64,000 bases of DNA from an uncultured Sphingomonadaceae bacterium (GCA_947488625.1 CANKZR010000002.1:434001-498000), one strand, 5' to 3'. Positions 44,909 to 53,668 are shown, counted from the first letter of the stretch. The notes: generated from the sequence alone by a model not told the origin. Numbers and translations are program-made.

Positions 44909-45181
44909 ATGCGTATCAACAACACCGTCCGTGCCACCATCACCTTGAGTGCCGCGTTTGCTCTGTCCGCATGTGGCGGCGCGGAGGAGGATGCGGAGTA
45001 CGAAGTCGGCGCGGAAGACCTTTCGGGCGGTGAGATGATCACCCGCGATCCGGAGGAGGCGGCAGTGCCGGTGAACATTCCCGAAGCGGAGATGACCAAC
45101 GCCAGCCAGGAGGAAATCGCTGCTGCCGGGGCGGAGGAAGCCGTGGCGGAGGAAGAGGCGGCGATGGAAGCTGCCGACTAG
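44909..45181 (+). CDS. Small acidic lipoprotein
   Basis: A 90-residue lipoprotein with lipobox LSAC after MRINNTVRATITLSAAFA. The mature chain is almost entirely acidic and alanine-rich (EDAEYEVGAEDLSGGEM, AVAEEEAAMEAAD), so it is probably disordered or helical. GAAGGAG lies 8 bases before the ATG. A structured leader for the next operon follows its stop. No function assigned. Confidence 0.68.
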   Translation: MRINNTVRATITLSAAFALSACGGAEEDAEYEVGAEDLSGGEMITRDPEEAAVPVNIPEAEMTNASQEEIAAAGAEEAVAEEEAAMEAAD

Positions 45182-45241
45182 GGATCTGATCCGGAATTTC
45201 CGATTTTGCTTGAAACCGGAGCGAATCGCTCTAGTTTGGCT

Positions 45242-45329
45242 GATGCGGACCGGGCCCCTCTGGCGAGAGCTCATTTGCCCTCGTGATGTCGGACCGCATC
45301 GGACAGCCGATGCGTGTTTTGACGGGGCC
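45242..45329 (+). promoter_or_regulatory. Structured leader, candidate riboswitch/attenuator of DUF465-nhaA
   Basis: An 8-bp hairpin CGCATCGG-ACAG-CCGATGCG at 45295-45314 followed by TGTTTT looks like an intrinsic terminator. Its left arm can pair instead with GATGCGGACC at 45242-45251 (partner GGACCGCATC at 45291-45300, one mismatch), an antiterminator-like alternative. A long-range stem GGCCCC/GGGGCC (45253-45258 with 45324-45329) would enclose the whole, plus a CGAG/CTCG hairpin (45264-45283). The position upstream of nhaA recalls the nhaA-I and nhaA-II (Li+/Na+) riboswitch candidates. Identity is not proven. Confidence 0.5.
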
Positions 45330-45409
45330 TTTCCTCTTCCCCGATAGTCACCCCGGCAGGAACGCAACTGGCCGTCCGATCACCCTCAACCCTATTTGGG
45401 AGATCAAGG

Positions 45410-45583
45410 ATGAAGGCCCGTTACTACAAACTCACGGAACTCCACGCGAAGCTGGATACCGCGCTACGGCGCGAGATCAACGCGCGTGCGCCGGACCAGT
45501 TCAGGGTCATGGCGCTGAAGCGACGTAAGCTGCGCGTGAAAGACCTGCTGGCTCGCCTGACCCCGCGTGCGCTCAGCGCCTAG
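45410..45583 (+). CDS. DUF465 (YdcH-like) small protein
   Basis: A 57-residue protein with the DUF465/YdcH pattern of a small helical hairpin: KLTELHAKLDTALRREINAR, then APDQFRVMALKRRKLRVKD and LLARLTPRALSA. Strongly basic. GGGAG lies 7 bases before the ATG. It sits between the structured leader and nhaA (about 100 bases upstream of it), so it is probably the first gene of the nhaA transcript. The function of this widespread family is unknown. Confidence 0.75.
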   Translation: MKARYYKLTELHAKLDTALRREINARAPDQFRVMALKRRKLRVKDLLARLTPRALSA

Positions 45584-45684
45584 CGATAGGCACCCTTGCG
45601 AGGGGCGGGCCGGGGCACGACGTCCTGTCCTCTTCCCCCGGTTCGCCTCTCGCACCCCTTGCACCAGTATCAGGAGTATCGGCC

Positions 45685-46920
45685 ATGATCGCCGCCAATC
45701 CCGTCAAACCCGTGATCGACGCCATCGGCCCTGCGCTGCGTGATTTCCTGCAGAAGGAGAGTGCAGGCGGCATCACCCTGATCGCCGCGGCTGCGCTGGC
45801 CCTGATCATAGCCAACTCGCCATTCGCCAGCGGCTATTTCGCAGCGCTGGATGTGCCGGTGGTGGCGGGCATCGGCTCTGTCATGATCGACAAGCCGCTG
45901 CTGCTGTGGATCAACGATGGGCTCATGGCGGTATTCTTTTTTCTCGTGGGCCTCGAAGTGAAGCGCGAGGCACTCCTTGGTCAACTCAACAGCTGGAACA
46001 AGGCATCGCTGCCCCTGATGGCGGCGATTGGCGGGATGGCGCTGCCCGCAGTGATCTATATCGCCTTCAATCTCGGTACGCCGGAGAACCTTGGTGGTTG
46101 GGCGATACCGGCGGCGACCGACATTGCCTTTGCGCTGGGCATTCTCACCCTGCTGGGGCCGCGCGTGCCAGTGGCCTTGAAAGCGCTGCTACTGGCGGTT
46201 GCCGTGATCGACGATATCGGCGCCATCACCATTATCGCGCTGTTCTATACCGCCGAAACCGATGTAACGATGCTGCTGGGCGCAGCCATTACCCTGCTGG
46301 TGCTGGCCGCCTTCGGGCGCGCGAAGGTTGTTTCAAGTATTCCTTACGTGTTGCTCGGTATCGTGCTTTGGGTTTTCGTGCTGAAATCGGGCGTGCATGC
46401 AACGCTGGCGGGCGTTGCCGCTGCCATGTGCGTACCGATTGCCGGCAAGTCCGGCGAAGCCCCGCTGGAGCGTATGGAGCATGCGCTGCATCCCTACGTG
46501 GCGTTTCTGGTGATCCCCGTTTTCGGCTTTGCTAATGCAGGCGTTTCGCTGGCGGGCGTGGGTATCGATGCGCTGTTTGCGCCGCTGCCACTGGGCATTG
46601 CAGCAGGCCTGCTGATCGGCAAGCAGCTGGGGATCGTGGGTTTCGCCTGGATGGCGGTGAAAACCGGTATGGCGAGCTTGCCCGATAGCGTCAGCTGGCG
46701 GCAGATCCATGCGATGTCACTGCTGGCGGCAATCGGTTTCACCATGAGCCTGTTTATCGGCAATCTTGCCTTCGCCGATCCTGCACAGGTCGATGCGGTG
46801 AAGATCGGAGTGCTGGCAGGCTCGATGGTAGCAGCAGTTGCAGGTTATCTGTTGCTGCGGGCGACCTTGCCCGCCGCGCAGCCGGACAGGCAGAATGCGA
46901 CAGGGGAGGAAGTAGCCTAG
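45685..46920 (+). CDS. nhaA: Na+/H+ antiporter NhaA
   Basis: Inner-membrane Na+(Li+)/H+ exchanger for pH and sodium homeostasis, 411 residues with about 12 hydrophobic segments. Signature segments: DGLMAVFFFLVGLEVKREAL, PAATDIAFALGILTLLG (first conserved Asp of the unwound-helix region), and the paired aspartates in LAVAVIDDIGAI that bind the cation. The C-terminal GFTMSLFIGNLAF block is present. The gene follows DUF465 and a structured leader that may sense the transported ion (inference). Its stop overlaps that of a convergent 47-residue gene by 3 bases. Confidence 0.96.
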   Translation: MIAANPVKPVIDAIGPALRDFLQKESAGGITLIAAAALALIIANSPFASGYFAALDVPVVAGIGSVMIDKPLLLWINDGLMAVFFFLVGLEVKREALLGQLNSWNKASLPLMAAIGGMALPAVIYIAFNLGTPENLGGWAIPAATDIAFALGILTLLGPRVPVALKALLLAVAVIDDIGAITIIALFYTAETDVTMLLGAAITLLVLAAFGRAKVVSSIPYVLLGIVLWVFVLKSGVHATLAGVAAAMCVPIAGKSGEAPLERMEHALHPYVAFLVIPVFGFANAGVSLAGVGIDALFAPLPLGIAAGLLIGKQLGIVGFAWMAVKTGMASLPDSVSWRQIHAMSLLAAIGFTMSLFIGNLAFADPAQVDAVKIGVLAGSMVAAVAGYLLLRATLPAAQPDRQNATGEEVA

Positions 46921-47060
46921 ATGCGCGGACTGGCCCGGCGGTCCCGCCCACTGCGCCGATCGCCCTGACGGCGGTCCGCAAAGTCGATGGGTGCCTGTAC
47001 CTGGCGACGATCGCCCTTGCGGCGGTCTGCTGCGGTTGGTTCGTTCTCTTCGGCGGCCAT
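46917..47060 (-). CDS. Arg-rich 47-residue protein with DRR repeats
   Basis: A 47-residue protein beginning MAAEENEPTA, followed by repeated DRRxGDRR motifs (ADRRKGDRRQ, ADRRQGDRRSGRDRR). It is strongly basic and hydrophilic, and likely to bind nucleic acid or acidic partners. GGGAGG lies 6 bases before the ATG. The stop overlaps the 3' end of nhaA by 3 bases. The internal repetition at the protein level and the good ribosome site support a real gene, although it is too short for certainty. Confidence 0.6.
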   Translation of the reverse strand: MAAEENEPTAADRRKGDRRQVQAPIDFADRRQGDRRSGRDRRASPRI

Positions 47061-47224
47061 TTCCGCCTCCCGATAGCGACCGGAACAAGCTTCCGGACAA
47101 TTACCTGGGGGTGTCGCAGCAATATCTTGGCAAATGCTTAACCGTGTTTGATCGTTCGCGAAGGATTCGGAACCTCGGAGCCCCCTAACCTGTTGGTTTG
47201 ATGCATCGAACGGAGTAGAACGCG

Positions 47225-47506
47225 ATGAGCGAACCCAAACCGAACAACAAGACGCTGTGGCTGCTGGTAATTGCCCTGTTTGTCGTGGTTGCGATCATTT
47301 TCATTCTCAATCCCACGCGAGGGGATGACGAGGCGGCACTGGAAGCTGCCGTGGATGAAGCCTCGATCGACCGCGACGATACGCTGGGCGATTATCCGGT
47401 CCAGTCGGACCAGTATGGCGAAGACGGCGAAGTCGAGCTGGTTATTCCCGAGGGGGAGGAAACCGGTGAGCTCGAAACTGGTGACGATGTGATGGTGGCT
47501 GAGTAA
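47225..47506 (+). CDS. Small membrane-anchored acidic protein
   Basis: A 93-residue protein with an N-terminal transmembrane anchor (LWLLVIALFVVVAIIFIL, about 11-28), followed by an acidic stretch (RGDDEAALEAAVDEASIDRD) that is probably disordered and outside the membrane. GGAG lies 9 bases before the ATG. It resembles the membrane-anchored acidic protein at 43115 in style but is much shorter. No function is assigned. Confidence 0.65.
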   Translation: MSEPKPNNKTLWLLVIALFVVVAIIFILNPTRGDDEAALEAAVDEASIDRDDTLGDYPVQSDQYGEDGEVELVIPEGEETGELETGDDVMVAE

Positions 47507-47553
47507 CGGGCGCAAATGCAAGATGCCATTGGCGTGCATGACCTAACACCAGT

Positions 47554-48138
47554 TCACGCGGCCAATGCCCCAGTCATCGCTCCATCCCGTGTCCCAATAG
47601 TCCCCTTGGGCAGGTGCGCCGCGATCATGTGATCGGATAGCAGTTGCAACTCACCTGACGGCGCCAGTCGGCGTGCGGCACGCAGTTCACGGCCATACTG
47701 ATCACGCGGTGGGTCGTCCCCACCGTCAAGCTGGAACGGACCAAGCGCCAGCCACCGCACCAGTTCGGCCTGCGCCTGCCGTGCGGCTGTCCTTTCGGCA
47801 GGACACTGGCCGTTCAGCTCCGGGGCGTCGAACCCCGTAAGGCGAATGCGCCGCTTCCCGATGCGGATTGTATCGCCATCGATCACGCAGTTTGCAGCAT
47901 AACCGGGCGCTGCACACAGCGGGAAGGAGAGCGTGACATCCTGCGCCTCGTCGAACCCCTGCCGGCCCCATCCCATTTCGCGCGAGACGAAGACAAGCGC
48001 CGCCAAAGCTATCAGTAGAAGCCATGGCCAGACCTGGGAGATGGCCCTGTGCCTTGTAGAGCCCTGCCGCTTCCTAGTTTTGCGGCGAAAGGGAAGAATA
48101 TTGCCCAGCGGCTCAATCCTCCAGCGGGTAAGGTGCAA
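47554..48138 (-). CDS. Membrane-anchored thermonuclease-like (SNase) protein
   Basis: A roughly 194-residue protein with a basic N-terminus (RRKTRKRQGS), one membrane segment (VWPWLLLIALAALVFV) and a staphylococcal-nuclease-like domain: CVIDGDTIRIGKRRIRL, TGFDAPELNGQCPAE (catalytic Asp/Glu region), then YGRELRAARRL (Arg). It would cut nucleic acids outside the inner membrane. The start is uncertain: TTG at 48138 overlaps the upstream PPK2 gene by 26 bases; a CTG at 48108 or ATT at 48117 near the GGAGG in the PPK2 tail are alternatives. It is co-transcribed with PPK2. Confidence 0.78.
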   Translation of the reverse strand: MHLTRWRIEPLGNILPFRRKTRKRQGSTRHRAISQVWPWLLLIALAALVFVSREMGWGRQGFDEAQDVTLSFPLCAAPGYAANCVIDGDTIRIGKRRIRLTGFDAPELNGQCPAERTAARQAQAELVRWLALGPFQLDGGDDPPRDQYGRELRAARRLAPSGELQLLSDHMIAAHLPKGTIGTRDGAMTGALAA

Positions 48139-48886
48139 TCGGCCCCAGCAAGTCGAAATCCTCCTCCAGCGGGGGATGATCCAGTTCAGGCCAATCGAGT
48201 TCTTCATGCGGAACATGGGTATCGGGCAGGCGGTCCAGCAGATCGCGGATGAGGGTCAGGCGGCCATGCTTCTGGTCGTTATAGTCCACCACGGTCCATG
48301 GCGCGTGCCGGGTGTGGGTGGCAGCGAACATCGTCTCGCGCGCTTTGCTGTATTCTTCGTACAGGGTGCGCGCCTTGATATCGATGGGCGACAATTTCCA
48401 GCGTTTCAGGGGGTCTTCCAGCCGCTCTGCAAAGCGCTCTTCCTGCTTCTCCTGACTTGCCGAAAGCCAGTACTTGAACAGGCGAATGCCATCATCCACC
48501 AGCAGCTTCTCGAAAGTCGGCACTTCTCGCAGGAACTTGCTCACCTGCTCGTCGCTGGCAAAGCCCATCACCTTTTCCACGCCTGCCCGATTGTACCAGC
48601 TGCGATCGAACAGCACGATCTCGCCAGCGGCGGGGAGGTGGGGGACATAACGCTGGAAGTACCATTGCGTACGTTCCACGTCGCTGGGTTTGGGCAGGGC
48701 GACAACGCGGCATTGGCGCGGATTGATACGCGCACTGATCGCCTTGATGGTGCCGCCCTTGCCCGCCGTATCGCGGCCTTCGAACAATACGCAGATGCGT
48801 TCGCCGGTCGTCCGTGCCCAGCGCGCCATCGCCACCAGTTCATGCTCGAGCGGTTCGAGCAGCTTTTCATATTGCTTGCGTTTCAT
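48113..48886 (-). CDS. ppk2: Polyphosphate kinase 2
   Basis: Nucleotide phosphorylation with polyphosphate as donor (or the reverse), PPK2 family, 257 residues. Seen: Walker [17 protein letters not shown], Walker B-like [16 protein letters not shown], and the lid-module signature [16 protein letters not shown]. The single-domain form matches class I PPK2. The ATG start at 48886 is preceded by a GGTGGA element; a TTG 21 bases upstream is possible. It is divergent from argB. Confidence 0.93.
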   Translation of the reverse strand: MKRKQYEKLLEPLEHELVAMARWARTTGERICVLFEGRDTAGKGGTIKAISARINPRQCRVVALPKPSDVERTQWYFQRYVPHLPAAGEIVLFDRSWYNRAGVEKVMGFASDEQVSKFLREVPTFEKLLVDDGIRLFKYWLSASQEKQEERFAERLEDPLKRWKLSPIDIKARTLYEEYSKARETMFAATHTRHAPWTVVDYNDQKHGRLTLIRDLLDRLPDTHVPHEELDWPELDHPPLEEDFDLLGPIAPYPLED

Positions 48887-48969
48887 GGGTTCCACCTGTC
48901 CCACCAAGGGGCGACGTCCGCAAGATGCTATTGGCGATAGGGGAGCGGCGGGCTAAGCGGTTCTCCGAC

Positions 48970-49872
48970 ATGACCCAGACCAACGACAATCGCATGCTGG
49001 CCAAGGCCGAGACCCTGATCGAGGCGCTGCCATATTTCCAGCGTTATGCCGGGCGCAGCTTCGTGGTGAAATACGGCGGCCATGCCATGGGTAACCCCGA
49101 GGCCGCGCAAGATTTCGCCGAGGATATCGTGCTGCTGAAAGCCGTGGGCATCAACCCCGTGGTGGTGCACGGCGGCGGCCCGCAGATCGGTGCGATGCTC
49201 AAGAAGCTGGGTGTGGAAAGCCAGTTCGTCGATGGCTTGCGCGTAACCGACAAGGAAACCGCCAGCGTTGCCGAAATGGTATTGTCCGGCGCGATCAACA
49301 AGGAACTGGTCGGCTGGGTCAACCAGGCGGGCGGCATGGCCATCGGTATCTCGGGCAAGGATGGCAAGATGGTGCTGGCCGAGAAGGTGAGCCGCACTGT
49401 GAAGGATCCCGACAGCCAGATCGAACAGCTGGTGGACCTTGGCTTTGTGGGGGAGCCCAAGCATGTCGATACGACAATTCTCGAAACCGCCAGCGGCGCA
49501 GGGATGATCCCCATCATTGCACCCATCGCCAGTGACGGCGAAGGCAATACCTATAACATCAACGCCGATACCATGGCGGGCGCTATTGCCGCGGCACTGG
49601 GCGCGGCGCGCCTGTTCCTGCTGACGGATGTGGCGGGCGTGCTGGACAAGGACGGCAAGCTGCTTACCGATCTTCGCCCCGCCGATATCGCGAAGCTGCG
49701 CGAGGATGGCACGATCAGCGGCGGCATGATCCCCAAGCTCGAAACCTGCGTCCATGCCGTGGAAGGCGGATGCGAGGCGGCAGTGGTGCTGGATGGCCGG
49801 GTGCCCCACGCCATGCTGCTGGAATTCTTCACCAGCCGCGGCGCAGGCACGTTGGTCAGCGCCCAGGAATAG
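48970..49872 (+). CDS. argB: Acetylglutamate kinase
   Basis: Phosphorylates N-acetyl-L-glutamate, the second step of arginine synthesis. The 300-residue protein has the amino acid kinase fold: [56 protein letters not shown] and [14 protein letters not shown]. The N-terminal extension (residues 1-30) is typical of arginine-feedback-inhibited hexameric forms and of PII-interacting enzymes, which is notable because the PII-modifying glnD is also in the window, though far away. ATG at 48970 was chosen; an ATG at 48925 is in frame. Confidence 0.95.
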   Translation: MTQTNDNRMLAKAETLIEALPYFQRYAGRSFVVKYGGHAMGNPEAAQDFAEDIVLLKAVGINPVVVHGGGPQIGAMLKKLGVESQFVDGLRVTDKETASVAEMVLSGAINKELVGWVNQAGGMAIGISGKDGKMVLAEKVSRTVKDPDSQIEQLVDLGFVGEPKHVDTTILETASGAGMIPIIAPIASDGEGNTYNINADTMAGAIAAALGAARLFLLTDVAGVLDKDGKLLTDLRPADIAKLREDGTISGGMIPKLETCVHAVEGGCEAAVVLDGRVPHAMLLEFFTSRGAGTLVSAQE

Positions 49873-49952
49873 GCTGAACCTTGTGGTTTGCTTGACCCGT
49901 ATTACCTAAACGATACACTCTTCGAACAGAAACACCCTTGCGGGAGACCGGC

Positions 49953-50231
49953 GTGCTCGCCCTAGTCCAGATTATTTCCATGATTGCCCAGGCGATCGTC
50001 TTTCTCGTCATCATCCAGTTCATCATCGGGCTGCTGTTTTCGTTCAACGTGGTCAGCCCGCGCAACGATTTCCTGATGCAGGTCTACAACTCGATAAATT
50101 CGCTGCTCGATCCGCTGCTGAAGCCAATTCGCCGCTTCCTGCCGGATACTGGCGCGATCGATTTCTCCCCGCTCGTGCTGATCCTGGCGCTCAATGCGGT
50201 GGTCTACATCCTCGCGGATATCGCGATCTGA
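49953..50231 (+). CDS. yggT: YggT family membrane protein
   Basis: A 92-residue inner-membrane protein of the YggT family, linked to osmotic and potassium homeostasis or cell division in other bacteria. Two hydrophobic regions (QAIVFLVIIQFIIGLLF and LVLILALNAVVYILADI) flank the family motif LLDPLLKPIRRFLPDTGAIDFSPL. GGGAG is 6 bases before the GTG start. It is not followed by the usual DUF167 gene but by a lipoprotein gene. Confidence 0.9.
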   Translation: MLALVQIISMIAQAIVFLVIIQFIIGLLFSFNVVSPRNDFLMQVYNSINSLLDPLLKPIRRFLPDTGAIDFSPLVLILALNAVVYILADIAI

Positions 50232-50286
50232 TCGGGCAAGGGTTCGCGGCCTTTACAAAGTGGTTTGCCAAGAGCAGGGCGCGAAT

Positions 50287-51060
50287 ATGATTTCACGCGT
50301 CACCATCGCAATTGTCGCAACCGCCATGATCGCCGCCTGCGCCAGTCCGCAGGCGCAGCGCGTGGAGCGGGAGCGGCGTGCCGCGACCCAGTTCCTCGAG
50401 CGGCAGGGCAGCATTGGCGACCCGGGTCGAGTGGCTGCTGCAGATATCGCCTTTGCCAAGATGGCGCGCGAGGAAGGGCAATGGACGGCCTTCCTGGAAT
50501 ATGCCGCGCCGGGCGCCGTCATTCACGGTGTTAACGGCCCGATACCGGCACAGCCCTGGCTGGCGCAGCAGGAGAACCCGCCCGTGTCCGTTGCTTGGAC
50601 GCCGAACACGGTCTGGTCCAGCTGCGATGGCACGCTCGCCGTCAGCTTCGGCCGCTTTCAGGAGCCAGACGGCAAGGTTGGCAGCTATGTCAGCGCGTGG
50701 GAACTGCAGGACGATAACAGCTACAGATATACATACGATCTGGGCGTGCTTGACGATCCGCAGCCCGTGCGCCAGCCACGAGAAGAACTTCCGGAAGATG
50801 CGATTATCGTACCCGGCATGACGGCAATCGAAGGCCGGGTGGCAGATTGTCCGAAGGCCGACGCGGACTTTCCGGAAGTTCCGCTGCTTTCGACTGCGCT
50901 GCCTCACCGTTCCGGTTCGACGCGTTCCGATGACGGAACCTTGCAATGGACGTGGTTCCAGTTTGGCGACGGTCAGCGCCGGGTGACGGTGCAATGGCTG
51001 CGCGATGGCAGCGTGCAGGAAGCGCTCAACTTCTCCGTTCCTGCAGCAGGCGAATCATGA
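50287..51060 (+). CDS. Hypothetical lipoprotein coupled to a MarC gene
   Basis: A 257-residue protein with lipobox IAAC (Cys17 region, signal MISRVTIAIVATAMIAAC). The mature part has DIAFAKMAREEGQWTAFLEY and VSVAWTPNTVWSSCDGTLAV, which resembles the SnoaL-like/NTF2 superfamily often seen in exported proteins, with a later CPKADADFPEVPL and a final WFQFGDGQRRVTVQWLRDG segment. The stop overlaps the MarC start (ATGA), indicating coupled translation. The role is unknown. Confidence 0.75.
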   Translation: MISRVTIAIVATAMIAACASPQAQRVERERRAATQFLERQGSIGDPGRVAAADIAFAKMAREEGQWTAFLEYAAPGAVIHGVNGPIPAQPWLAQQENPPVSVAWTPNTVWSSCDGTLAVSFGRFQEPDGKVGSYVSAWELQDDNSYRYTYDLGVLDDPQPVRQPREELPEDAIIVPGMTAIEGRVADCPKADADFPEVPLLSTALPHRSGSTRSDDGTLQWTWFQFGDGQRRVTVQWLRDGSVQEALNFSVPAAGES

Positions 51061-51677
51061 GCGAACTGTTCATCTCTGCTTTCATCACCCTGTTCGTGGT
51101 GATCGATCCACCCGGATGCGCCCCGATCTATGCCGGGCTAACGAAAGCGGCGACACCGGTGGAACGTCGCAGCATGGCGATCCGTGCCGCGCTAATCGCG
51201 CTCGTCATCCTGCTGATCTTTGCCCTGTTCGGTGAAGACCTGCTGCGCGCGCTGCATATCGAACTCGATTCCTTCCGCATCGCGGGCGGCTTCATGCTGT
51301 TCTGGATCGCCTGGGAAATGGTGTTCGAAAAACGCACGCAGCGCCGCGAGGAGCGCGCCGAACGCGCCACGCGCGAACATGTGGAAGATGTCTCGGTTTT
51401 TCCCATGGCCATGCCGATGCTGGCAGGTCCGGGTGCGATTGCGGCGATCATGCTGCTGATGAACGAGGCACAGGGGCTGGAGCAGACACTGGAAGTGTTG
51501 GGTGCGCTGGTGGCCGTATTGGTGCTGACCATGGTCGCCCTGATCGCCGCCGGGCCGTTAATCAAGCTGCTGGGCGACCGGGTGGAAGCAGTGATAACGC
51601 GCCTGCTGGGCGTTCTGCTGGCGGCGCTTGCAGCGCAATATGTGATCGACGGATTGCGCGGCGCGTTTTTGGTTTAG
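51057..51677 (+). CDS. MarC family membrane protein
   Basis: A 206-residue polytopic inner-membrane protein of the MarC family (UPF0056), once tied to multiple antibiotic resistance but of unproven function. The family N-terminus FITLFVVIDPPGCAPIYAGL and central FPMAMPMLAGPGAIAAIMLL are present, plus six hydrophobic stretches. A charged cytoplasmic loop (KRTQRREERAERATREH) is long for the family. Its stop lies just before the 243-bp inverted-repeat element. Confidence 0.92.
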   Translation: MSELFISAFITLFVVIDPPGCAPIYAGLTKAATPVERRSMAIRAALIALVILLIFALFGEDLLRALHIELDSFRIAGGFMLFWIAWEMVFEKRTQRREERAERATREHVEDVSVFPMAMPMLAGPGAIAAIMLLMNEAQGLEQTLEVLGALVAVLVLTMVALIAAGPLIKLLGDRVEAVITRLLGVLLAALAAQYVIDGLRGAFLV

Positions 51678-51678
51678 C

Positions 51679-51921
51679 CCCTCAAGCGCCGGGTGCAGCG
51701 CGTCCGCGTGTTGTTTGTTTTTCGCACCTGCCTCCTCGCTAGATGCGCAGCAAGCTGCGCCCGCTGCGGGCGTCCGCTCGGCTAGTCGCCGACCGTTTCC
51801 CGCGCAAACAGATCTGGTTGGAAAAGCCTCGGGCGCGAAGCGACCGCAAGTGCGAACGCGCGCCCGAGCTCATGCGAGGAAAGCGAAGGACGCCGGACGG
51901 CGTCCGCCCGGCGTTTGAGGG
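51679..51921. repeat. 243-bp structured element with terminal inverted repeats
   Basis: CCCTCAAGCGCCGGG at 51679-51693 and CCCGGCGTTTGAGGG at 51907-51921 are inverted repeats with one mismatch. They enclose further palindromes: GCGCAGC/GCTGCGC, GGACGCC/GGCGTCC, and CGGGCGCG with CGCGCCCG. The element fills almost the whole gap between the convergent MarC and LON-domain genes and has no ORF. It shares the core GCAGCAAGCTGC next to a CTAG with repeat copy B. It looks like a MITE- or REP-like element, and could also serve as a bidirectional terminator. Confidence 0.65.
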
Positions 51922-51922
51922 C

Positions 51923-52534
51923 TTACTGAAGGGTCACATGCTCGTCGTCGGGATCGCCGCGACCGAAGAATTCCATCAATTGCACCAAAAGGTCGCACCG
52001 CTCGCGCAAGGTGGGCGCCTCCAGCAGCGCCTGCTTTGCTGCTGCATCGAAGGGGGCGATTTGCGACACGCCGTTGATGAGCGAGACGTCATCCAGCCGC
52101 GCGACCGAATCCCAGTCGATCGCATAACCCTGGCTATCGGCGAACTTGCGCGATTCGTGTTCGAAACTGGCGCGCTCCCCAAGTGAGAGGTACTCTTCCT
52201 CCGGCTCGTCAAACAGTTCGGCCTCCACCTGGCGGAAGGGCGTGGTCACTTCCAGTTCGCGCAGCACGCGGAAACGGGCCTCGCCCGTCAGCACGATGTT
52301 GTAACGCCCATCTTCGCTGGTCTCGACATCCTCGATCTTGCCGATGCAGCCGATATCGTAAAGCGGGGCGCTTTCCATCGAATCGGCAGGCTGGATCATG
52401 CCGATACGGCGATCGCGCGCCAGGGCATCGCCTACCATTGCGCGATAGCGCGGCTCGAAAATATGCAGCGGCAGTTGCAAACCCGGAAACAGGATCGCAC
52501 CCGTAAGCGGAAAGATGGAAAGCTTGCGGCTCAT
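51923..52534 (-). CDS. LON substrate-binding (N-terminal) domain protein
   Basis: A 203-residue stand-alone LON-protease N-terminal-like domain without ATPase or protease. Seen: KLSIFPLTGAILFPGLQLPL, HIFEPRYRAMVGDAL, IGCIGKIEDVETSEDGRYNI, and the helical C-terminal half. Such proteins are thought to bind substrates or partners in protein quality control. The start overlaps the YbbN-like gene by 4 bases, and the two genes form an operon, consistent with a shared proteostasis role. Confidence 0.9.
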   Translation of the reverse strand: MSRKLSIFPLTGAILFPGLQLPLHIFEPRYRAMVGDALARDRRIGMIQPADSMESAPLYDIGCIGKIEDVETSEDGRYNIVLTGEARFRVLRELEVTTPFRQVEAELFDEPEEEYLSLGERASFEHESRKFADSQGYAIDWDSVARLDDVSLINGVSQIAPFDAAAKQALLEAPTLRERCDLLVQLMEFFGRGDPDDEHVTLQ

Positions 52535-53478
52535 CCGAACAGGATCAGGGACAGCTTGCGGCGCTGCGCGGAAACCCAGGGGTCTTCCATGCCCACCGCT
52601 TCGAACATCTTGAGCAGCTTCTCCTTGGCCTGCTCGTCGCTTTCGTCGCCTTCCACACCCTGCGCGCCCTGAATTGCGCGAAGCAGGGTCTCCGCGGCCT
52701 CGTCGCGCTCTCCGGCGGCAAAGGCCGCCTCGGCAAAGGCGATCTGCGCCTCTGTATCGGCAGGGCGTTCGGCGGCAGCCTTGCGCAAGGCATCCAGCTC
52801 GCCGGTGTCGACCTGCGTGCCCGCCAGTTCCAGCGCGCTATGCGCCTGGCCGACAAGAGGATCGTCCTTCATTTCCTGCGGTAGCGCGTCATAGGCCTGC
52901 TGCGCCGTCTCGGCCTGTCCGGCGGCCACGAGGGCGCGGATCAGGCCCGACTGAACTTCCGCCTTGTCGGGTGCCATCTGTGCCAGCTGCATGAAGACCG
53001 ACGCTGCTCGTTCTGCATCGCCATCGGCCAGCACCTGCTCGCCCATGCCCACAAGCTGGTCGATATCGGGAGCTTGCTGCCCCTCCGCACCCGGCTGACC
53101 ATCGGCAGCGCCCGCCTGCACCGGCACCTGCTTCAGGATTTCGTTCAGCGCCTGCTTCAGTTGCGATTCGGTGCGCGCCGGGGTCAGGTCCGCCACTGGC
53201 TGACCCTGGAACATGGCGTAAACCGTAGGAATCGATTGCACCTGGAACTGGCTGGCGATGAACTTTTGCTCGTCGACATTGATCTTGGCGAGGATAACGC
53301 CCTTGTCGGCATATTCTGCAGCCACCTTTTCAAGCAGCGGAGTCAGCGCCTTGCACGGTCCGCACCACTCAGCCCAGAAGTCGAGGATGACGAGCTTGGT
53401 CTGGCTGGGATCGACCACTTCCTTGCGGAAACGTTCGACTGCCTTTTGTTCATCGATGTTGAGGCCCATGCTTGCCAA
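52531..53478 (-). CDS. ybbN: YbbN/CnoX-like thioredoxin-TPR protein
   Basis: A 315-residue cytoplasmic protein with an N-terminal thioredoxin domain and a C-terminal TPR region, the architecture of YbbN/CnoX co-chaperones. The active site is WAEWCGPC (Cys39 and Cys42), so the redox motif is intact, unlike E. coli YbbN. TPR-like helices run from about residue 135. TTG at 53478 is preferred because AGGAG is 7 bases upstream; ATG at 53469 is the alternative. It forms an operon with the LON-domain gene. Confidence 0.9.
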   Translation of the reverse strand: MASMGLNIDEQKAVERFRKEVVDPSQTKLVILDFWAEWCGPCKALTPLLEKVAAEYADKGVILAKINVDEQKFIASQFQVQSIPTVYAMFQGQPVADLTPARTESQLKQALNEILKQVPVQAGAADGQPGAEGQQAPDIDQLVGMGEQVLADGDAERAASVFMQLAQMAPDKAEVQSGLIRALVAAGQAETAQQAYDALPQEMKDDPLVGQAHSALELAGTQVDTGELDALRKAAAERPADTEAQIAFAEAAFAAGERDEAAETLLRAIQGAQGVEGDESDEQAKEKLLKMFEAVGMEDPWVSAQRRKLSLILFG

Positions 53479-53668
53479 GTGTCTGCTCCTGCTTTTCGCT
53501 AATCAATGTCGTTGCACAATGTGGCGCTTGTGGGCCGATTGTGAAGGGCAAAGCTGGCATTGGCCAGGCTTTCTCGCACAGGGGCAATTTTGCTCTTGCC
53601 CGGCTTCGGACTCGCTGCTAACTGCGCCGCTCCCCACCCGGAACCGCGTTTCGGGGGAGCGCAAGTGA

